Below, piece by piece: positions 52,305 through 62,205 of a DNA stretch of 64,000 bases (its first letter is position 1; every line of letters begins with the position of its first letter). The notes under the pieces were generated by a model, which was not told where the DNA came from, did not search any database, and saw only the letters and a list, made by a program, of their open reading frames with translations. The position numbers and the translations under genes are program-made. Source of the DNA: Hyphomicrobiales bacterium (GTDB lineage: Bacteria > Pseudomonadota > Alphaproteobacteria > Rhizobiales > Rhizobiaceae); contig UBMI01000020.1 in NCBI GenBank assembly GCA_900466475.1, forward strand, positions 62,001 to 126,000. Direction: 5' to 3'.

Positions 52305-53122
52305 TGCCTCAGTCGCCAGCTCTGAAATTCGACTGGACGGGGCTGCTGCTGGCATTGCTGCTGACGCTTTTCATCGCGTTGCCGCTGCTGGTCGTCGCGA
52401 CCTGGGCTTTCACCGAGATCTGGCGCTATCCTTCCGTCATTCCCCAGCAGTTCGGCCTGCGTTTCTGGTCGCAGACGCTCGCTCGCAAGGATGTCTGGGA
52501 TGCGCTATTCCTCAGCTTGCGGCTGACGGCGACGGTAACGCTGCTCTCTGCGATCATCTGTCTTCCGGCGGCCTATGCCTTTGCTCGGATGCGCTTTCCC
52601 GGCCGCAACATCCTGTTTCTCTCGTTTCTTGCCTCCCATGCCTTTCCGAAATTCGGTCTGCTGGTGGCGATTGCCGGCATCTTCCTGCAACTCGGTCTGA
52701 TCAGTACCTTCTGGGGTGTGGTGTTGATCCAGCTCGTCGGCACGCTGATGCTGATGATCTGGATCCCGGTCGCGGCTTTCCAGAATGTCGACCGGCGCAT
52801 GGAGGAGGCCGCGCGTGACGCGGGCGCCACGCCACTTCGCGTCTTCTGGTCGATCACGCTGCCGCAGGCCGCTCCGACCATATCAGCGGCCCTGCTCCTG
52901 ACCTTCGTCGGCACCTTTTACGAGATGGAAGGCGCCTGGCTGATCGGTGCGCCGGAGATCCGCACCATGCCGGTGCTGATGATCAGCTTCATCAACAACC
53001 AGATCGTCGTGCAATACGGTGCGGTCCTCTCCGTGATGCTTTGGGTGCCGTCCTTTGCGGCATTGATGTTTGCGCGGCGCGTCATCGGGACCGGCGCCTT
53101 TGCGCGGGGCTTCGGCGCCTGA
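52301..53122 (+). CDS. ABC permease 2 of the Fe/phosphate-ester-type transporter
   Basis: 273-aa inner-membrane permease, six transmembrane segments, with EAA loop MEEAARDAGATPLRVFWSI. A second ATG three bases downstream (52304) is equally possible. It forms the membrane channel with permease 1. Confidence 0.9.
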   Translation: MMPQSPALKFDWTGLLLALLLTLFIALPLLVVATWAFTEIWRYPSVIPQQFGLRFWSQTLARKDVWDALFLSLRLTATVTLLSAIICLPAAYAFARMRFPGRNILFLSFLASHAFPKFGLLVAIAGIFLQLGLISTFWGVVLIQLVGTLMLMIWIPVAAFQNVDRRMEEAARDAGATPLRVFWSITLPQAAPTISAALLLTFVGTFYEMEGAWLIGAPEIRTMPVLMISFINNQIVVQYGAVLSVMLWVPSFAALMFARRVIGTGAFARGFGA

Positions 53123-53145
53123 GCGCCGGCAGAAAGGATTTAACA

Positions 53146-54225
53146 ATGGCACATCTGGCGATCGAAGGCGTTTCGAAGAGCTTCGGCCATACCTATGCCG
53201 TCAGCGATTTTTCGCTTGAGGTCGGTGATGGTGAGCTCGTCTGCCTGCTCGGCCCGTCAGGTTCCGGCAAATCGACGTTGCTGCGTATGATCGGCGGTTT
53301 TGAGCGGCCGACCGGCGGCAGCATCCGCATCGACGCCAGGGATGTGACGACCCTGCCGCCGGAACGGCGCCCAACCGGCATGGTCTTCCAGAGCCATGCG
53401 CTCTGGACTCATATGGATGTCTTCAACAACATCGCCTTCGGCCTCAAACTGCGACGTCTGCCAAAGACCGAAATTCGAGAGCGCGTCGAGAATGCCCTCG
53501 CTCTCGTCGGTCTCGCAGATTACGGGAAACGCGCGGTGACGCAGCTTTCCGGCGGCCAGCAGCAGCGTGTCGCGCTTGCCCGTTCGCTCGTCCTCGAGCC
53601 CAAGATCCTGCTGCTCGATGAACCCTTCGCCAGTCTCGACCAGCATCTGCGCGAGCGGCTGCGTGAGGAAGTGCGCGACATCCAGCAGCGGCTCGGCATC
53701 ACGACATTGTTCGTCACCCATGGCCAGGATGAAGCCCTGGCGCTTGCCGACCGCATCGTCGTCATGCGCGACGGCCGAACGGAGCAGGTGGCGCCGCCGA
53801 GCGTCATCTACCGCGAACCGCAGACGGCTTTCGTCGCCGGCTTTATCGGCTCGATGAATTTCGTCGAGAGCGAGATCCGGGATGGGATTTGCACGCATCC
53901 GCTTTTCGGTTTTTCCATTCCGGTCGCAAATGGTCCCGTGATGCTTGCGATGCGCCCGGAAGCCCTGACTGTGCATCCGGCCAGCGGAGCGGCAGATGCA
54001 ATCGTGCACCGCGTCACCGACTTCGGTACGCACAAGATCGTCGATATCGATCTCGCCGATGGCACCAGGCTGAAGGCGATGGTTGCGCCGGGCGATATGA
54101 TCCGGGCCGGAATGACCGTCGCTCCCAGCTGCTCGGGCTTCTTCGCCTTCCGCGACAATGCGCTGATTCACCAGTCGGCTGGCGCACAGGCGGCTGCGTT
54201 AATGCAGCCGCTCCATACAGCTTGA
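53146..54225 (+). CDS. ABC ATPase of the Fe/phosphate-ester-type transporter
   Basis: 359-aa ATPase with Walker A GPSGSGKST, signature LSGGQQQR, Walker B ILLLDEPFASLD and H-loop FVTHGQDEALAL, where the usual Asp after His is Gly. The C-terminal TOBE-type domain contains MLAMRPEALTVH. AAAGGA lies before ATG 53146. Last gene of the transporter set, convergent with the phosphatase gene. Confidence 0.9.
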   Translation: MAHLAIEGVSKSFGHTYAVSDFSLEVGDGELVCLLGPSGSGKSTLLRMIGGFERPTGGSIRIDARDVTTLPPERRPTGMVFQSHALWTHMDVFNNIAFGLKLRRLPKTEIRERVENALALVGLADYGKRAVTQLSGGQQQRVALARSLVLEPKILLLDEPFASLDQHLRERLREEVRDIQQRLGITTLFVTHGQDEALALADRIVVMRDGRTEQVAPPSVIYREPQTAFVAGFIGSMNFVESEIRDGICTHPLFGFSIPVANGPVMLAMRPEALTVHPASGAADAIVHRVTDFGTHKIVDIDLADGTRLKAMVAPGDMIRAGMTVAPSCSGFFAFRDNALIHQSAGAQAAALMQPLHTA

Positions 54226-54231
54226 ACAGTC

Positions 54232-55065
54232 TCAGGCTTTCGGCTGAAAACCCTCCCGCAGCCAGGGATAGAGTGGCTTGCTTGCTGCCAGGATGTCGCC
54301 TTTGCCGGTCACAGCCGCGCCGGAAAACCGTGTGACGACACCGCCTGCTTCCTCGACCATGAGTGCCGAGGCACCGAAGTCATGGACCGACAGGCCGTCC
54401 TCGAAGAAGCCGTCCAGTCGGCCGCAGGCGACATAGGCGATCGAAAGCGCTGCCGAACCGAGCCGACGCACGCCGGCGGTATTGGCCATCAGCCGCTTGA
54501 CGGCGTCGAAATAAAGCTCTTCCGGGACAGCCTTGACCTGGCCGGGGATCGGCAGGCCGGCGCCAACGAGCACGTTCTGGATATCGGCCACCTCAGCGCA
54601 ATGGATCTGCTCGCCGTTCAGCCAGGCACCGCCGCCGGCCTCTGCACTGAAGAGCTCGTCCTGCATGGCGTCATAGACGACGCCTGAGACGACGCGGCCG
54701 GCCTCGGCGATCGAGATCGTCATGCCGAAATGCGGGATGCCCCAGGCGAAATTGGTCGTGCCGTCGATCGGGTCGATATAGATGACCGGCGCGTCCGCGC
54801 TGCCCTGCCGGTTGCCGACCTCTTCCTCGCCCTTGATCGCATAGGCCGGAAACGCGCTCATCATTTCCTCGACGATGATCCGCTCGACCGCGACATCGAT
54901 TTCCGTCTGGTAGTCGCGGGGTGCCTTGTGGACCATCTCGGCGGCCGTACGCCGTCTGAGGCCATTGCGCGCCGTCTCCCCTGCCTTGAGGGCTGTTTCG
55001 GCGAGCACGAGAAGGCGGGGCGAGGCTGCCGGCGACAGGCGCGCGGCGGTCGAAGACGATTTCAT
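54232..55065 (-). CDS. inositol-monophosphatase family phosphatase
   Basis: 277-aa lithium-sensitive-type Mg2+ phosphatase. Metal-binding motifs are IKGEEEVG (Glu), YIDPIDGTTNFAWGIP (the DPIDGT signature) and, near the C-terminus, SVHDFGASALMVEEAGG, where the usual WD is replaced by HD. Substrates in the family include inositol phosphates, sugar phosphates and PAP. Its close pairing with the ABC transporter suggests dephosphorylation of the imported compound. Confidence 0.88.
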   Translation of the reverse strand: MKSSSTAARLSPAASPRLLVLAETALKAGETARNGLRRRTAAEMVHKAPRDYQTEIDVAVERIIVEEMMSAFPAYAIKGEEEVGNRQGSADAPVIYIDPIDGTTNFAWGIPHFGMTISIAEAGRVVSGVVYDAMQDELFSAEAGGGAWLNGEQIHCAEVADIQNVLVGAGLPIPGQVKAVPEELYFDAVKRLMANTAGVRRLGSAALSIAYVACGRLDGFFEDGLSVHDFGASALMVEEAGGVVTRFSGAAVTGKGDILAASKPLYPWLREGFQPKA

Positions 55066-55197
55066 GAAGACAATCCGTGTGATGACTGGGGATGGCAGGC
55101 GATTCGGTGTTTCTCATTGCAAATGCGCATGATGCTTTTATGAAGCGAGCGCAATGGCATGCGGTGTCGGGTCGACTTTCGTTCTGGACTTCTCAGC

Positions 55198-56223
55198 TCA
55201 TGCTTTGGCCCGCTCACCCGCCGGTGCAGCGCAGGATTCACGAAGGATCAGATTTGGGGAAAAGATCGTCCGCGCGCCACTTGGCGGCGTCCTGCTGGAG
55301 ATCTCGCTGAGAAGGGTGGAGATGGCCTGCTGCGCCATATCGAGCACCGGGGCGGCGACGACTGTCGGCGGCGGGTTCATGATGTTAGCAAAATCGAAAT
55401 CGTCTATCCCGATGACCGAGACGTCATCAGGCACTCTGAAACCCAATTCGCGAAGAGCATTCAGGACGCCGAGCGTCATCATGTTCGATAATGCAAAAAT
55501 CGCGGTCGGCGGATCAGGTTCGCGCATGCGCCGGATCGTGCTGCCATGCGCGCGCGCCTGGTCGAAACGCCCCTCAAGCAACAGCCCCGGATCAACGGGC
55601 AGGCCATGGGCGGCATGGGCCTGCATATAGCCGGCAAGACGATCTTCACCGGTGATGATGTTGGCGCGTCCCGCAGTGACGGCGATCCGTCTGTGGCCAA
55701 GGCTGATCAGATGTTCCGTGGCCATGCGGCCGGCTGCGATATTGTCGAGCTTGATCACGTCATAGGGCAGGCCCTCGATGAAACTGTCGAGCAGGATCGT
55801 CGGCACATGGATCTTGTCGACCATGCGGGCGCCATGCTCGGCATCCGAGCGTGTCGGAATGACGATGAGCCCTTCGACGCGCTGCATGCGCATCATGGTC
55901 AGGATCTGCTGCTCGCGGTCGTGATCCTCGCTCGTCGAATAGACCGCCGCCATGTAGCCGGCATTGAGGCAGGCGGACTCGACAACCTTGGCGACCTTGG
56001 CAAAATGCGGGTTGGTGATATCAGGCAGGATCAGACCGATCAGCCGGGAGCGGCCCATGCGCAGGCTGCGCGCGCCGCCATGCGGGATATAACCGATGTC
56101 GCGGACAGCGGCCTCCACCTTGGCGATCACCTCGTCGCTGACGGGCGCTGAGCGATTGAGTGCCGCCGATGCCGTCGATATGGCGACACCCGCTCGTTTC
56201 GCCACATCCTTGATGGTGGCCAT
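55198..56223 (-). CDS. LacI family transcriptional repressor
   Basis: 341-aa repressor. The N-terminal helix-turn-helix reads TIKDVAKRAGVAISTASAAL with the hinge helix NRSAPVSDEVIAKVE, and the periplasmic-binding-like effector domain follows (LIGLILPDITNPHFA, GLIVIPTRSD, VSVIGIDDFDFANIMNPP). It is divergent from the sugar transporter/GH116 operon. Two perfect LacI-type operators lie between them, one within 60-70 bases of its own start, so it likely represses both itself and the operon. Confidence 0.92.
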   Translation of the reverse strand: MATIKDVAKRAGVAISTASAALNRSAPVSDEVIAKVEAAVRDIGYIPHGGARSLRMGRSRLIGLILPDITNPHFAKVAKVVESACLNAGYMAAVYSTSEDHDREQQILTMMRMQRVEGLIVIPTRSDAEHGARMVDKIHVPTILLDSFIEGLPYDVIKLDNIAAGRMATEHLISLGHRRIAVTAGRANIITGEDRLAGYMQAHAAHGLPVDPGLLLEGRFDQARAHGSTIRRMREPDPPTAIFALSNMMTLGVLNALRELGFRVPDDVSVIGIDDFDFANIMNPPPTVVAAPVLDMAQQAISTLLSEISSRTPPSGARTIFSPNLILRESCAAPAGERAKA

Positions 56224-56281
56224 ACATCCTCCAGCTTTTTCTCAGGCCCTCTTGCCACCGGGCCGTTCTAATGCTCTTATA

Positions 56282-56293
56282 CGAAACGTTTCG
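56282..56293. promoter_or_regulatory. LacI-type operator O1
   Basis: CGAAACGTTTCG, a perfect palindrome with the central CG typical of LacI-family sites. It lies 59 bases before the repressor gene and covers the spacer of a possible promoter for it (TATAAG follows on the - strand). Confidence 0.75.
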
Positions 56294-56359
56294 ACTAAGC
56301 AAATGACGCCATGCGGGACCGGGGAGGAACTGGGTCCGCAATATTTTAGTAGGAATACA

Positions 56360-56371
56360 CGAAACGTTTCG
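56360..56371. promoter_or_regulatory. LacI-type operator O2
   Basis: Second identical CGAAACGTTTCG, 78 bases from O1 centre to centre and 60 bases before the binding-protein gene. The flanks are also shared (A before, A after). Confidence 0.75.
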
Positions 56372-56430
56372 ACCGGTGGAGGCCGGGATACGTGGCAACG
56401 CGCCGGAGGAGGCGCATCAGGGAGGATCAC

Positions 56431-57714
56431 ATGCATGAGTTCTCGCGGCGTTCGCTGCTGATTTCGTCTGCCGCTCTTGCCGTCGGCGCAAGTGTCGGGC
56501 GCGCCTTCGCGCAATCGGATGTCACGGCGACCCTGAAGATGCAGGGCTTCGGCGGTGACGCCGAGCTGTCGGCCATGACCAACGCCATTGCGCGTTTCAA
56601 CAAGAAATACCCGAACGTCAAGGTCGAGCTTTCCGTCGATCCGATTTCGACGGGCTGGGGCGACTACGTCACCAAGGTCTTCAGCCAGTTCAACTCCGGC
56701 CAGCAGGCCGATGTCTACGGCACGGCGATCGAGACCTTCCAGAGCTTCTCGTCGCGCAGCCTCTTTCTGCCACTCAACGATTTCGTTGCCGCAAATCCTG
56801 GTTTCTCGGACTTCGCTCCGAGCCTCTTCAAGCAGTCGAGCTACAAGGGGGATATCAACTATATCCCCATCGGCTGGAACAACATCATGATCAACTACAA
56901 CAGGGATTTGTTCGACAAGGCCGGCATTGCCTATCCCAAGGACGGCAAGTGGACCTGGGATGAGTTCCGCGACGTCGCCAAGAAGCTGACGATCAAGGAT
57001 GCCTCCGGCAACGTTACCCAGTTCGGTTATGAAGTGCCGAACCAGAACTTCTTCATCCAGCCCTGGTTCTTCTCGAATGGCACGGGCATCATCAACGACG
57101 AGTGGACGGCGTCCAACATGCTCGACCCCAAGGTCGCCGAAAGCCTGCAATTCCTGCATGACCTCATCCATGTCGACGGCGTCTCGCCAATCCCCGGCAA
57201 GGATACGATGGACAACCAGTTCATGGCCGGCCAGGTGGCCATGATCAGCCGCGGCCACTGGATCATCCAGAGTGCCAAGAACAACAAGCTCAACATGGAT
57301 GTCGCCATTCCGCCAAGCAAGGAAACCGACACAACCGTGATCGGCTTCGGCGGCTATGCGGTCGCCAAGACGAGCAAGCAGCCGGATCTTGCCAAGGCGC
57401 TGATCCTCGAACTGACAAGCGAGGAAACGCAGAAGGAGGAAGGCGAGAAGGGCGGTGGTGTTCCCGGCCGTAAGTCGGCCGCCGAGACGCCGGGCTTCCT
57501 GAGCTTCCCGCCGAGTGCCGCGCTCTATTACCAGACGTTGCCGAACACCAAGGCTGTGCCGTCTCCTGCCAATTTCCAGGAAGTCGAGAAGATCTTCATC
57601 CGCTATTACACGGCGATGATGGCCGGCGAGGTCAAGATCGCCGACGGCGTGAAGCAGGCGGATGCCGAGCTCAACGCTTCCTTCGAACGGCTGAAGAAGC
57701 GCATGGGCGGCTGA
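56431..57714 (+). CDS. extracellular sugar-binding protein of the GH116 operon
   Basis: 427-aa family 1 solute-binding protein with a twin-arginine-like signal (FSRRSLLISSAALAVGASVG, cleaved near AFAQ). Family blocks include YIPIGWNNIMINYNRDLFDKA, WTWDEFRDVAKKL and GFGGYAVAKTSKQPDLAKAL. AGGGAGGA stands before ATG 56431. First gene of the LacI-controlled operon. The ligand is probably a beta-glucoside or related glycoside, inferred from the GH116 enzyme. Confidence 0.9.
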   Translation: MHEFSRRSLLISSAALAVGASVGRAFAQSDVTATLKMQGFGGDAELSAMTNAIARFNKKYPNVKVELSVDPISTGWGDYVTKVFSQFNSGQQADVYGTAIETFQSFSSRSLFLPLNDFVAANPGFSDFAPSLFKQSSYKGDINYIPIGWNNIMINYNRDLFDKAGIAYPKDGKWTWDEFRDVAKKLTIKDASGNVTQFGYEVPNQNFFIQPWFFSNGTGIINDEWTASNMLDPKVAESLQFLHDLIHVDGVSPIPGKDTMDNQFMAGQVAMISRGHWIIQSAKNNKLNMDVAIPPSKETDTTVIGFGGYAVAKTSKQPDLAKALILELTSEETQKEEGEKGGGVPGRKSAAETPGFLSFPPSAALYYQTLPNTKAVPSPANFQEVEKIFIRYYTAMMAGEVKIADGVKQADAELNASFERLKKRMGG

Positions 57715-57837
57715 TCGATCAAGGGTTCTCACGATCTTCCTCCCGCCGTCGCGGCCGGGTGGCAGGTTGCCGTGACGGCATCTGCCATTCCGGGCGCGGC
57801 GAATGACAAACCATGTCCGCTATCCGAACCAGGTGCC

Positions 57838-58746
57838 ATGACCGCGACCATTGAAAGACGCCAGACATCGCAGCTGCGCCGTGCGCAGGCTGCAACCGGC
57901 TACCTCTTCGTGCTGCCAGCGACAGTGCTTTATCTGACTTTCGTCATCGCGCCGGTCATCGTCACGACGATCCTCGCCTTTGCCTATTACGATCCCATGC
58001 TCGGCTCGCAATGGGTCGGTTTCGACAACTTCATTCGCTTCTTCACCGATCAGCGTTCGCTTCAGATCCTCTGGAACACCTTGCGCTTCGCACTCTTTGC
58101 CGTCACGTTCAACGTGTCTATCGGGCTTGTGCTGGCACTGGCACTGAACCGCGCCATGCCGGGCTGGCTGCTCTATTTCTTCAGGCTTGCCTTCTTCCTG
58201 CCCGTCATCATCGCTGCCGCCTTTGTCTCGATCGTCTGGACCTATTTCTACGGCGATGATCTTGGCGTCATCAATTACTACCTGCGGTTCATTGGCCTTC
58301 CTGGCGTGCGCTGGCTCACCGATGCCGGCCAGGCCATGACCTCGATCATCATCATGGACGTCTGGAAGAATACCGGCTTCTTCATGATCATCTTCATCGC
58401 CGCCCTTCAGGGTGTACCGAAGAACATCCTGGAGGCGGCTGTGATGGACGGGACGCCGGCCTGGCGTCAGTTCTTCCGCATCACGCTGCCCTATATCTCG
58501 CCCGTCGTTTTCTTCTGCATTGTCTATGCCTCGATCGGTGCTCTGCAGGTGTTCGAATCTATCGTCATCCTGACACAGGGCGGTCCGGGCGACGCCACGC
58601 GCTCGCTGTCTATCCAGATCGTCGAGGAAGGCTTCGGCAGTTTCCAGATTGGCTATGCGGCGTCGATCTCTGTCGTCATGACCGTGATCATCCTCATCAT
58701 CACCGCAATCCAGCAGCTCCTCTCGCGCAAGTGGGTGCAGCAATGA
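57838..58746 (+). CDS. sugar ABC permease, MalF-like (GH116 operon)
   Basis: 302-aa permease with six transmembrane segments and EAA loop LEAAVMDGTPAWRQFFRI, plus the TQGGPGDATRSLSIQI block. The ATG at 57838 is chosen; a GTG at 57772 in frame would add 22 polar residues, and neither has a strong ribosome binding site. Overlaps the next gene by ATGA. Confidence 0.88.
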   Translation: MTATIERRQTSQLRRAQAATGYLFVLPATVLYLTFVIAPVIVTTILAFAYYDPMLGSQWVGFDNFIRFFTDQRSLQILWNTLRFALFAVTFNVSIGLVLALALNRAMPGWLLYFFRLAFFLPVIIAAAFVSIVWTYFYGDDLGVINYYLRFIGLPGVRWLTDAGQAMTSIIIMDVWKNTGFFMIIFIAALQGVPKNILEAAVMDGTPAWRQFFRITLPYISPVVFFCIVYASIGALQVFESIVILTQGGPGDATRSLSIQIVEEGFGSFQIGYAASISVVMTVIILIITAIQQLLSRKWVQQ

Positions 58747-59594
58747 ACAATATGATGCAGACGCGCGCGGCCCGACGCTGGATCGACTGGGCGATCATCG
58801 CCACCATGGTGGTGATGGCGATCGGCATGCTCTTGCCGTTCCTCTGGCTGTTCTCGATGTCGTTCCGTCCGGTTTCGGATGCCTACAAGCTGCCGCCGAG
58901 CTTCCTGCCGCCGAATTTCGATCTCACCAACTACCGGCAGGTACTGGCCTCGCGTGTGCCGTTCCTGGAAATCTACTTCAACTCGGTGATGATCGCCGTC
59001 ATCGTCACCGTCGGCCAGATGGTGACCTGTACGCTTGCGGCCTTCGCCTTCGCCAGGCTGAATTTCCGCGGCCGCGACACACTGTTTTTCATCCTGCTCG
59101 TCGGGCTGATGTTTCCTGCACAGGTGACGATCCTGCCGATCTATCTCGGTTATGCGCGCCTCGGCCTGCTCGACAAGCCGATCGGGCTGGCGCTCATGTA
59201 CCTCACCTCCAGCTTCGGCATCTTCCTGGTGCGGCAATTCATGCTCAGCCAGCCGAAGGCACTGGAAGAGGCGGCGCTTATGGATGGTGCCGGCTATTTC
59301 AAGATCTTCTGGCGGATATCGCTGCCACAGCTTCGCCCGGCACTCTCAGCGCTCGGCATCATCACCTTCACCCAGACCTGGAACTATTATTTTCAGGCGA
59401 AAGTGCTTTTGAGCTCGAATGAATCGCTGACGCTTCCGGTCGCGATGGACGTCCTGCGCGGCTACATGGCGTCAGGCAATCTCTCGGTCGTGATGGCCGC
59501 AATGAGCATGTCCATCCTGCCCGTCGTTCTCCTCTTTCTCCTCGCCCAGAAATTCGTGATCGAAGGCATCACGATGAGCGGCATCAAGAACTAA
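58743..59594 (+). CDS. sugar ABC permease, MalG-like (GH116 operon)
   Basis: 283-aa permease, six transmembrane segments, EAA loop LEEAALMDGAGYFKIFWRI. The start overlaps the stop of the MalF-like gene. The glycosidase gene begins 19 bases after its stop. Confidence 0.92.
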   Translation: MNNMMQTRAARRWIDWAIIATMVVMAIGMLLPFLWLFSMSFRPVSDAYKLPPSFLPPNFDLTNYRQVLASRVPFLEIYFNSVMIAVIVTVGQMVTCTLAAFAFARLNFRGRDTLFFILLVGLMFPAQVTILPIYLGYARLGLLDKPIGLALMYLTSSFGIFLVRQFMLSQPKALEEAALMDGAGYFKIFWRISLPQLRPALSALGIITFTQTWNYYFQAKVLLSSNESLTLPVAMDVLRGYMASGNLSVVMAAMSMSILPVVLLFLLAQKFVIEGITMSGIKN

Positions 59595-59613
59595 CATCAG
59601 GGATATTGATTTC

Positions 59614-62205
59614 ATGTGGGATGACCTCGCCTCCATCGAACCCCGCTTTGCCTATAAGGGCGAGCGCACGCGCTATATCGCCTTTCCGCTCGGCGGCATC
59701 GGCTCCGGCGGCCTGTCTATCTCCGGCAGCGGCCGGCTGATCGATTGGTCAATCCGCAACCGGCCTGCGCTGCAGGGCTATAACGGCTACTCGCATTTCG
59801 CCATCAAGGCCGAGAAGAATGGGGAACTCGTCGATGCCCGCGTGCTGAACGGGCCTTATGACCTGAACCCTTCCGGAGCGCCGGGGCTGCGCAAGATGTT
59901 CGATGGCTTCGGTCATGGCGCCAACCGCCAGACGCTGGTCGGCGTGCCGCATTTCCGTGAGGTCGATTTCTACGGCCGCTTCCCGACCGCCGATCTCGTG
60001 TTCAGGGATCAGCGTTTTCCGGGCGGTGTCAGGCTGACGGCATTGAGCCCCTTCATTCCGCACAACGACCGCGATTCCTCGATGCCGGTGGCGATGTTCG
60101 AGTTTGAAATCGTCAACGATACGGCGGACGAGCTGACCTATACGCTTGCCGGCACGCTCGGCAATTACGGCTCGAACAGCGGTATCCATACCTTCAGGCA
60201 GGAAGGCGGCATCAGCAGCCTGCACCTGACTTCGTCCGACACGACGTTGCCGGCAACACAACGCGGCGATCTGACGATCGCAACGGACGCTGACGATGTC
60301 GACCATACGGACCATCATTATCGGGGCCAATGGTTCGATGATCTCTCTGTCTACTGGAAGGAGTTTGCAAGACCCGGTCGCCTGCCGAAACGGCACTATG
60401 ATGAGCCTCGCACCTCTCGACACATGAGCCTGCAACCGGAACACGGCACGCTCGGTGCCCGCTTTGCCGTCGCCCCTGGCGCGCGCAGGAAGGTGCGCTT
60501 CGTCATCACATGGAGCTTCCCGCATGGGGATGTCTATTGGGCCTATCGCGACAAGCCGGATGGCGCCATTCCCGATCGGCCGACGCCGAGCTGGACGAAC
60601 TATTATGCGACGCAATGGGCAGATTCCACCGCTAGCGCCACCGAGGCGCTAAGACGTTGGGACACCTTGCATGCGAATACCGCGGCCTTTCGCGATGGAT
60701 TGTTCGACACAACGCTTCCGGCGGAAGTCAAGGATGCGGCGAGTGCGACCCTGGCGCTGCTGCGTACCGCCACCTGCATCCGCCTGGAAAATGGCGCGCT
60801 CTGGGCCTGGGAAGGCCAGCATGCCCAGGATGGCTCCTGTGAGGGAACCTGCACCCATGTCTGGAATTACCAGCAGGCGGTCTCGCACCTCTTTCCCGCC
60901 ATCGAGCGGACGCTGCGTGAGACCGAATTCACCTATAATCAGTTGCCGACCGGGGGGCTGACCTTCCGCCAGAAGCTGCCGCTGGGTTCCGGCTTCGATA
61001 TCATCGGCCCCTGCGCCGACGGCCATTTCGGTGCGATCATCAAAACCTACCGGGACTGGAAGCTCTGCGGCGATACCGATTGGCTCCGCAGCTACTGGCC
61101 TAGTGTCAAACGGGCGATTGAATATGCCTGGTCGTCGGAAAACCCTGACCGCTGGGATCCCGACCAGACCGGTATTCTCTCCGGCCGCCAGCATCAGACG
61201 CTCGACATGGAGCTGTTCGGCCCGAATTCGTGGCTCGCCTCCATGTATGTGGCGGCCCTGCTCGGTGTTTCCGAAATGGCGGCGGTCCTCGGCGATACGG
61301 ACCTGTCGGAAAAGACGGCGCGCATGGGCAAGGCTGGTGCGGCCTACATCAATTCCGAGCTCTTCAACGGCCGCTGGTTCATCCAGAAGGTCGACCTCTC
61401 TGACAAGGGCGTGCTGATACCCTTCGATGTCGGCCGCGCGGCCGGGGTCCTTGCCGACGGTTTCATGGAAACCTACTGGTCGGAGGAGTTTCAGGAGCTC
61501 AAATATCAGATGGGCGAGGGCTGCATCACCGATCAGATCCTCGGCCAGTGGCATGCCGAGGTTGCCGGTATCGGCGGGTTCCTTGACGCAGACAAGGTGA
61601 GGACCGCGCTGAAATCGGTGCACAGGAACAATTTCCGCCCGACGCTTGAGGATCACTTCAATCCCTGCCGCAACTATGCCTATGAAGACGAGGCAGGGCT
61701 TTTGATCGCAACCTATCCTGAAGGCATCCGCCAGCCGATGGTCGCGGCTCCCTATGCCGAAGAAGTCTGGACCGGCATCGAATATATGGCTGCCTCGCAT
61801 CTCATCATGCACGGCCTTGTCGAAGAGGGCATGGATATCGTCTGCGGTGCGCGTAACCGGCATGACGGTTCGCGCCGCAATCCCTGGAACGACATCGAAT
61901 GCGGTTCTTATTACGCACGCTCGATGTCGGCCTGGCAGTTGGTCAATGCCTTCTCGGGCCTCAGCGCCGATTTCGTCTCGGGTACGCTTGCCTTCACACC
62001 GAAAGTTAAGGGCGATTATCGTCTGTTTTGGTCAGCCGGCAGCGCTTTCGGCACATTGACCTGCGAAGGTGGGGGCCTCATTCTCGCCGTGCTCGGAGGC
62101 AGCCTCAACGCCGCCGAAATCTCGGTGGACGGGCTGACGCATCGTCTTGGGGGCACGACGTCCATCGCAGCGGGCCAGTCGATCGAACTTAAGACGGTGG
62201 CATAA
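59614..62205 (+). CDS. GH116 family glycosidase (GBA2/glucosylceramidase-like)
   Basis: 863-aa enzyme without a signal peptide, so cytosolic. The N-terminal beta-sandwich domain carries FPLGGIGSGGLSISGSGRLI and WSIRNRPALQ, the GH116 opening. The catalytic (alpha/alpha)6 domain has CEGTCTHVWNYQQAVSHLFP with probable nucleophile Glu410, and HQTLDMELFGPNSWLASMY with probable acid/base Asp531. Characterised members cleave beta-glucosides and beta-xylosides. Its place inside a transporter operon, overlapping the ATPase gene (TAATG), indicates that it hydrolyses an imported intact glycoside. Confidence 0.88.
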   Translation: MWDDLASIEPRFAYKGERTRYIAFPLGGIGSGGLSISGSGRLIDWSIRNRPALQGYNGYSHFAIKAEKNGELVDARVLNGPYDLNPSGAPGLRKMFDGFGHGANRQTLVGVPHFREVDFYGRFPTADLVFRDQRFPGGVRLTALSPFIPHNDRDSSMPVAMFEFEIVNDTADELTYTLAGTLGNYGSNSGIHTFRQEGGISSLHLTSSDTTLPATQRGDLTIATDADDVDHTDHHYRGQWFDDLSVYWKEFARPGRLPKRHYDEPRTSRHMSLQPEHGTLGARFAVAPGARRKVRFVITWSFPHGDVYWAYRDKPDGAIPDRPTPSWTNYYATQWADSTASATEALRRWDTLHANTAAFRDGLFDTTLPAEVKDAASATLALLRTATCIRLENGALWAWEGQHAQDGSCEGTCTHVWNYQQAVSHLFPAIERTLRETEFTYNQLPTGGLTFRQKLPLGSGFDIIGPCADGHFGAIIKTYRDWKLCGDTDWLRSYWPSVKRAIEYAWSSENPDRWDPDQTGILSGRQHQTLDMELFGPNSWLASMYVAALLGVSEMAAVLGDTDLSEKTARMGKAGAAYINSELFNGRWFIQKVDLSDKGVLIPFDVGRAAGVLADGFMETYWSEEFQELKYQMGEGCITDQILGQWHAEVAGIGGFLDADKVRTALKSVHRNNFRPTLEDHFNPCRNYAYEDEAGLLIATYPEGIRQPMVAAPYAEEVWTGIEYMAASHLIMHGLVEEGMDIVCGARNRHDGSRRNPWNDIECGSYYARSMSAWQLVNAFSGLSADFVSGTLAFTPKVKGDYRLFWSAGSAFGTLTCEGGGLILAVLGGSLNAAEISVDGLTHRLGGTTSIAAGQSIELKTVA

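Noticed and set aside
51276-52355. 359-aa - strand open frame
   Set aside because: Charged repeat-like residues antisense to permease 1; no ribosome binding site.
56242-57732. 496-aa - strand open frame
   Set aside because: Antisense to the sugar-binding protein gene and covers both operators; shadow frame.
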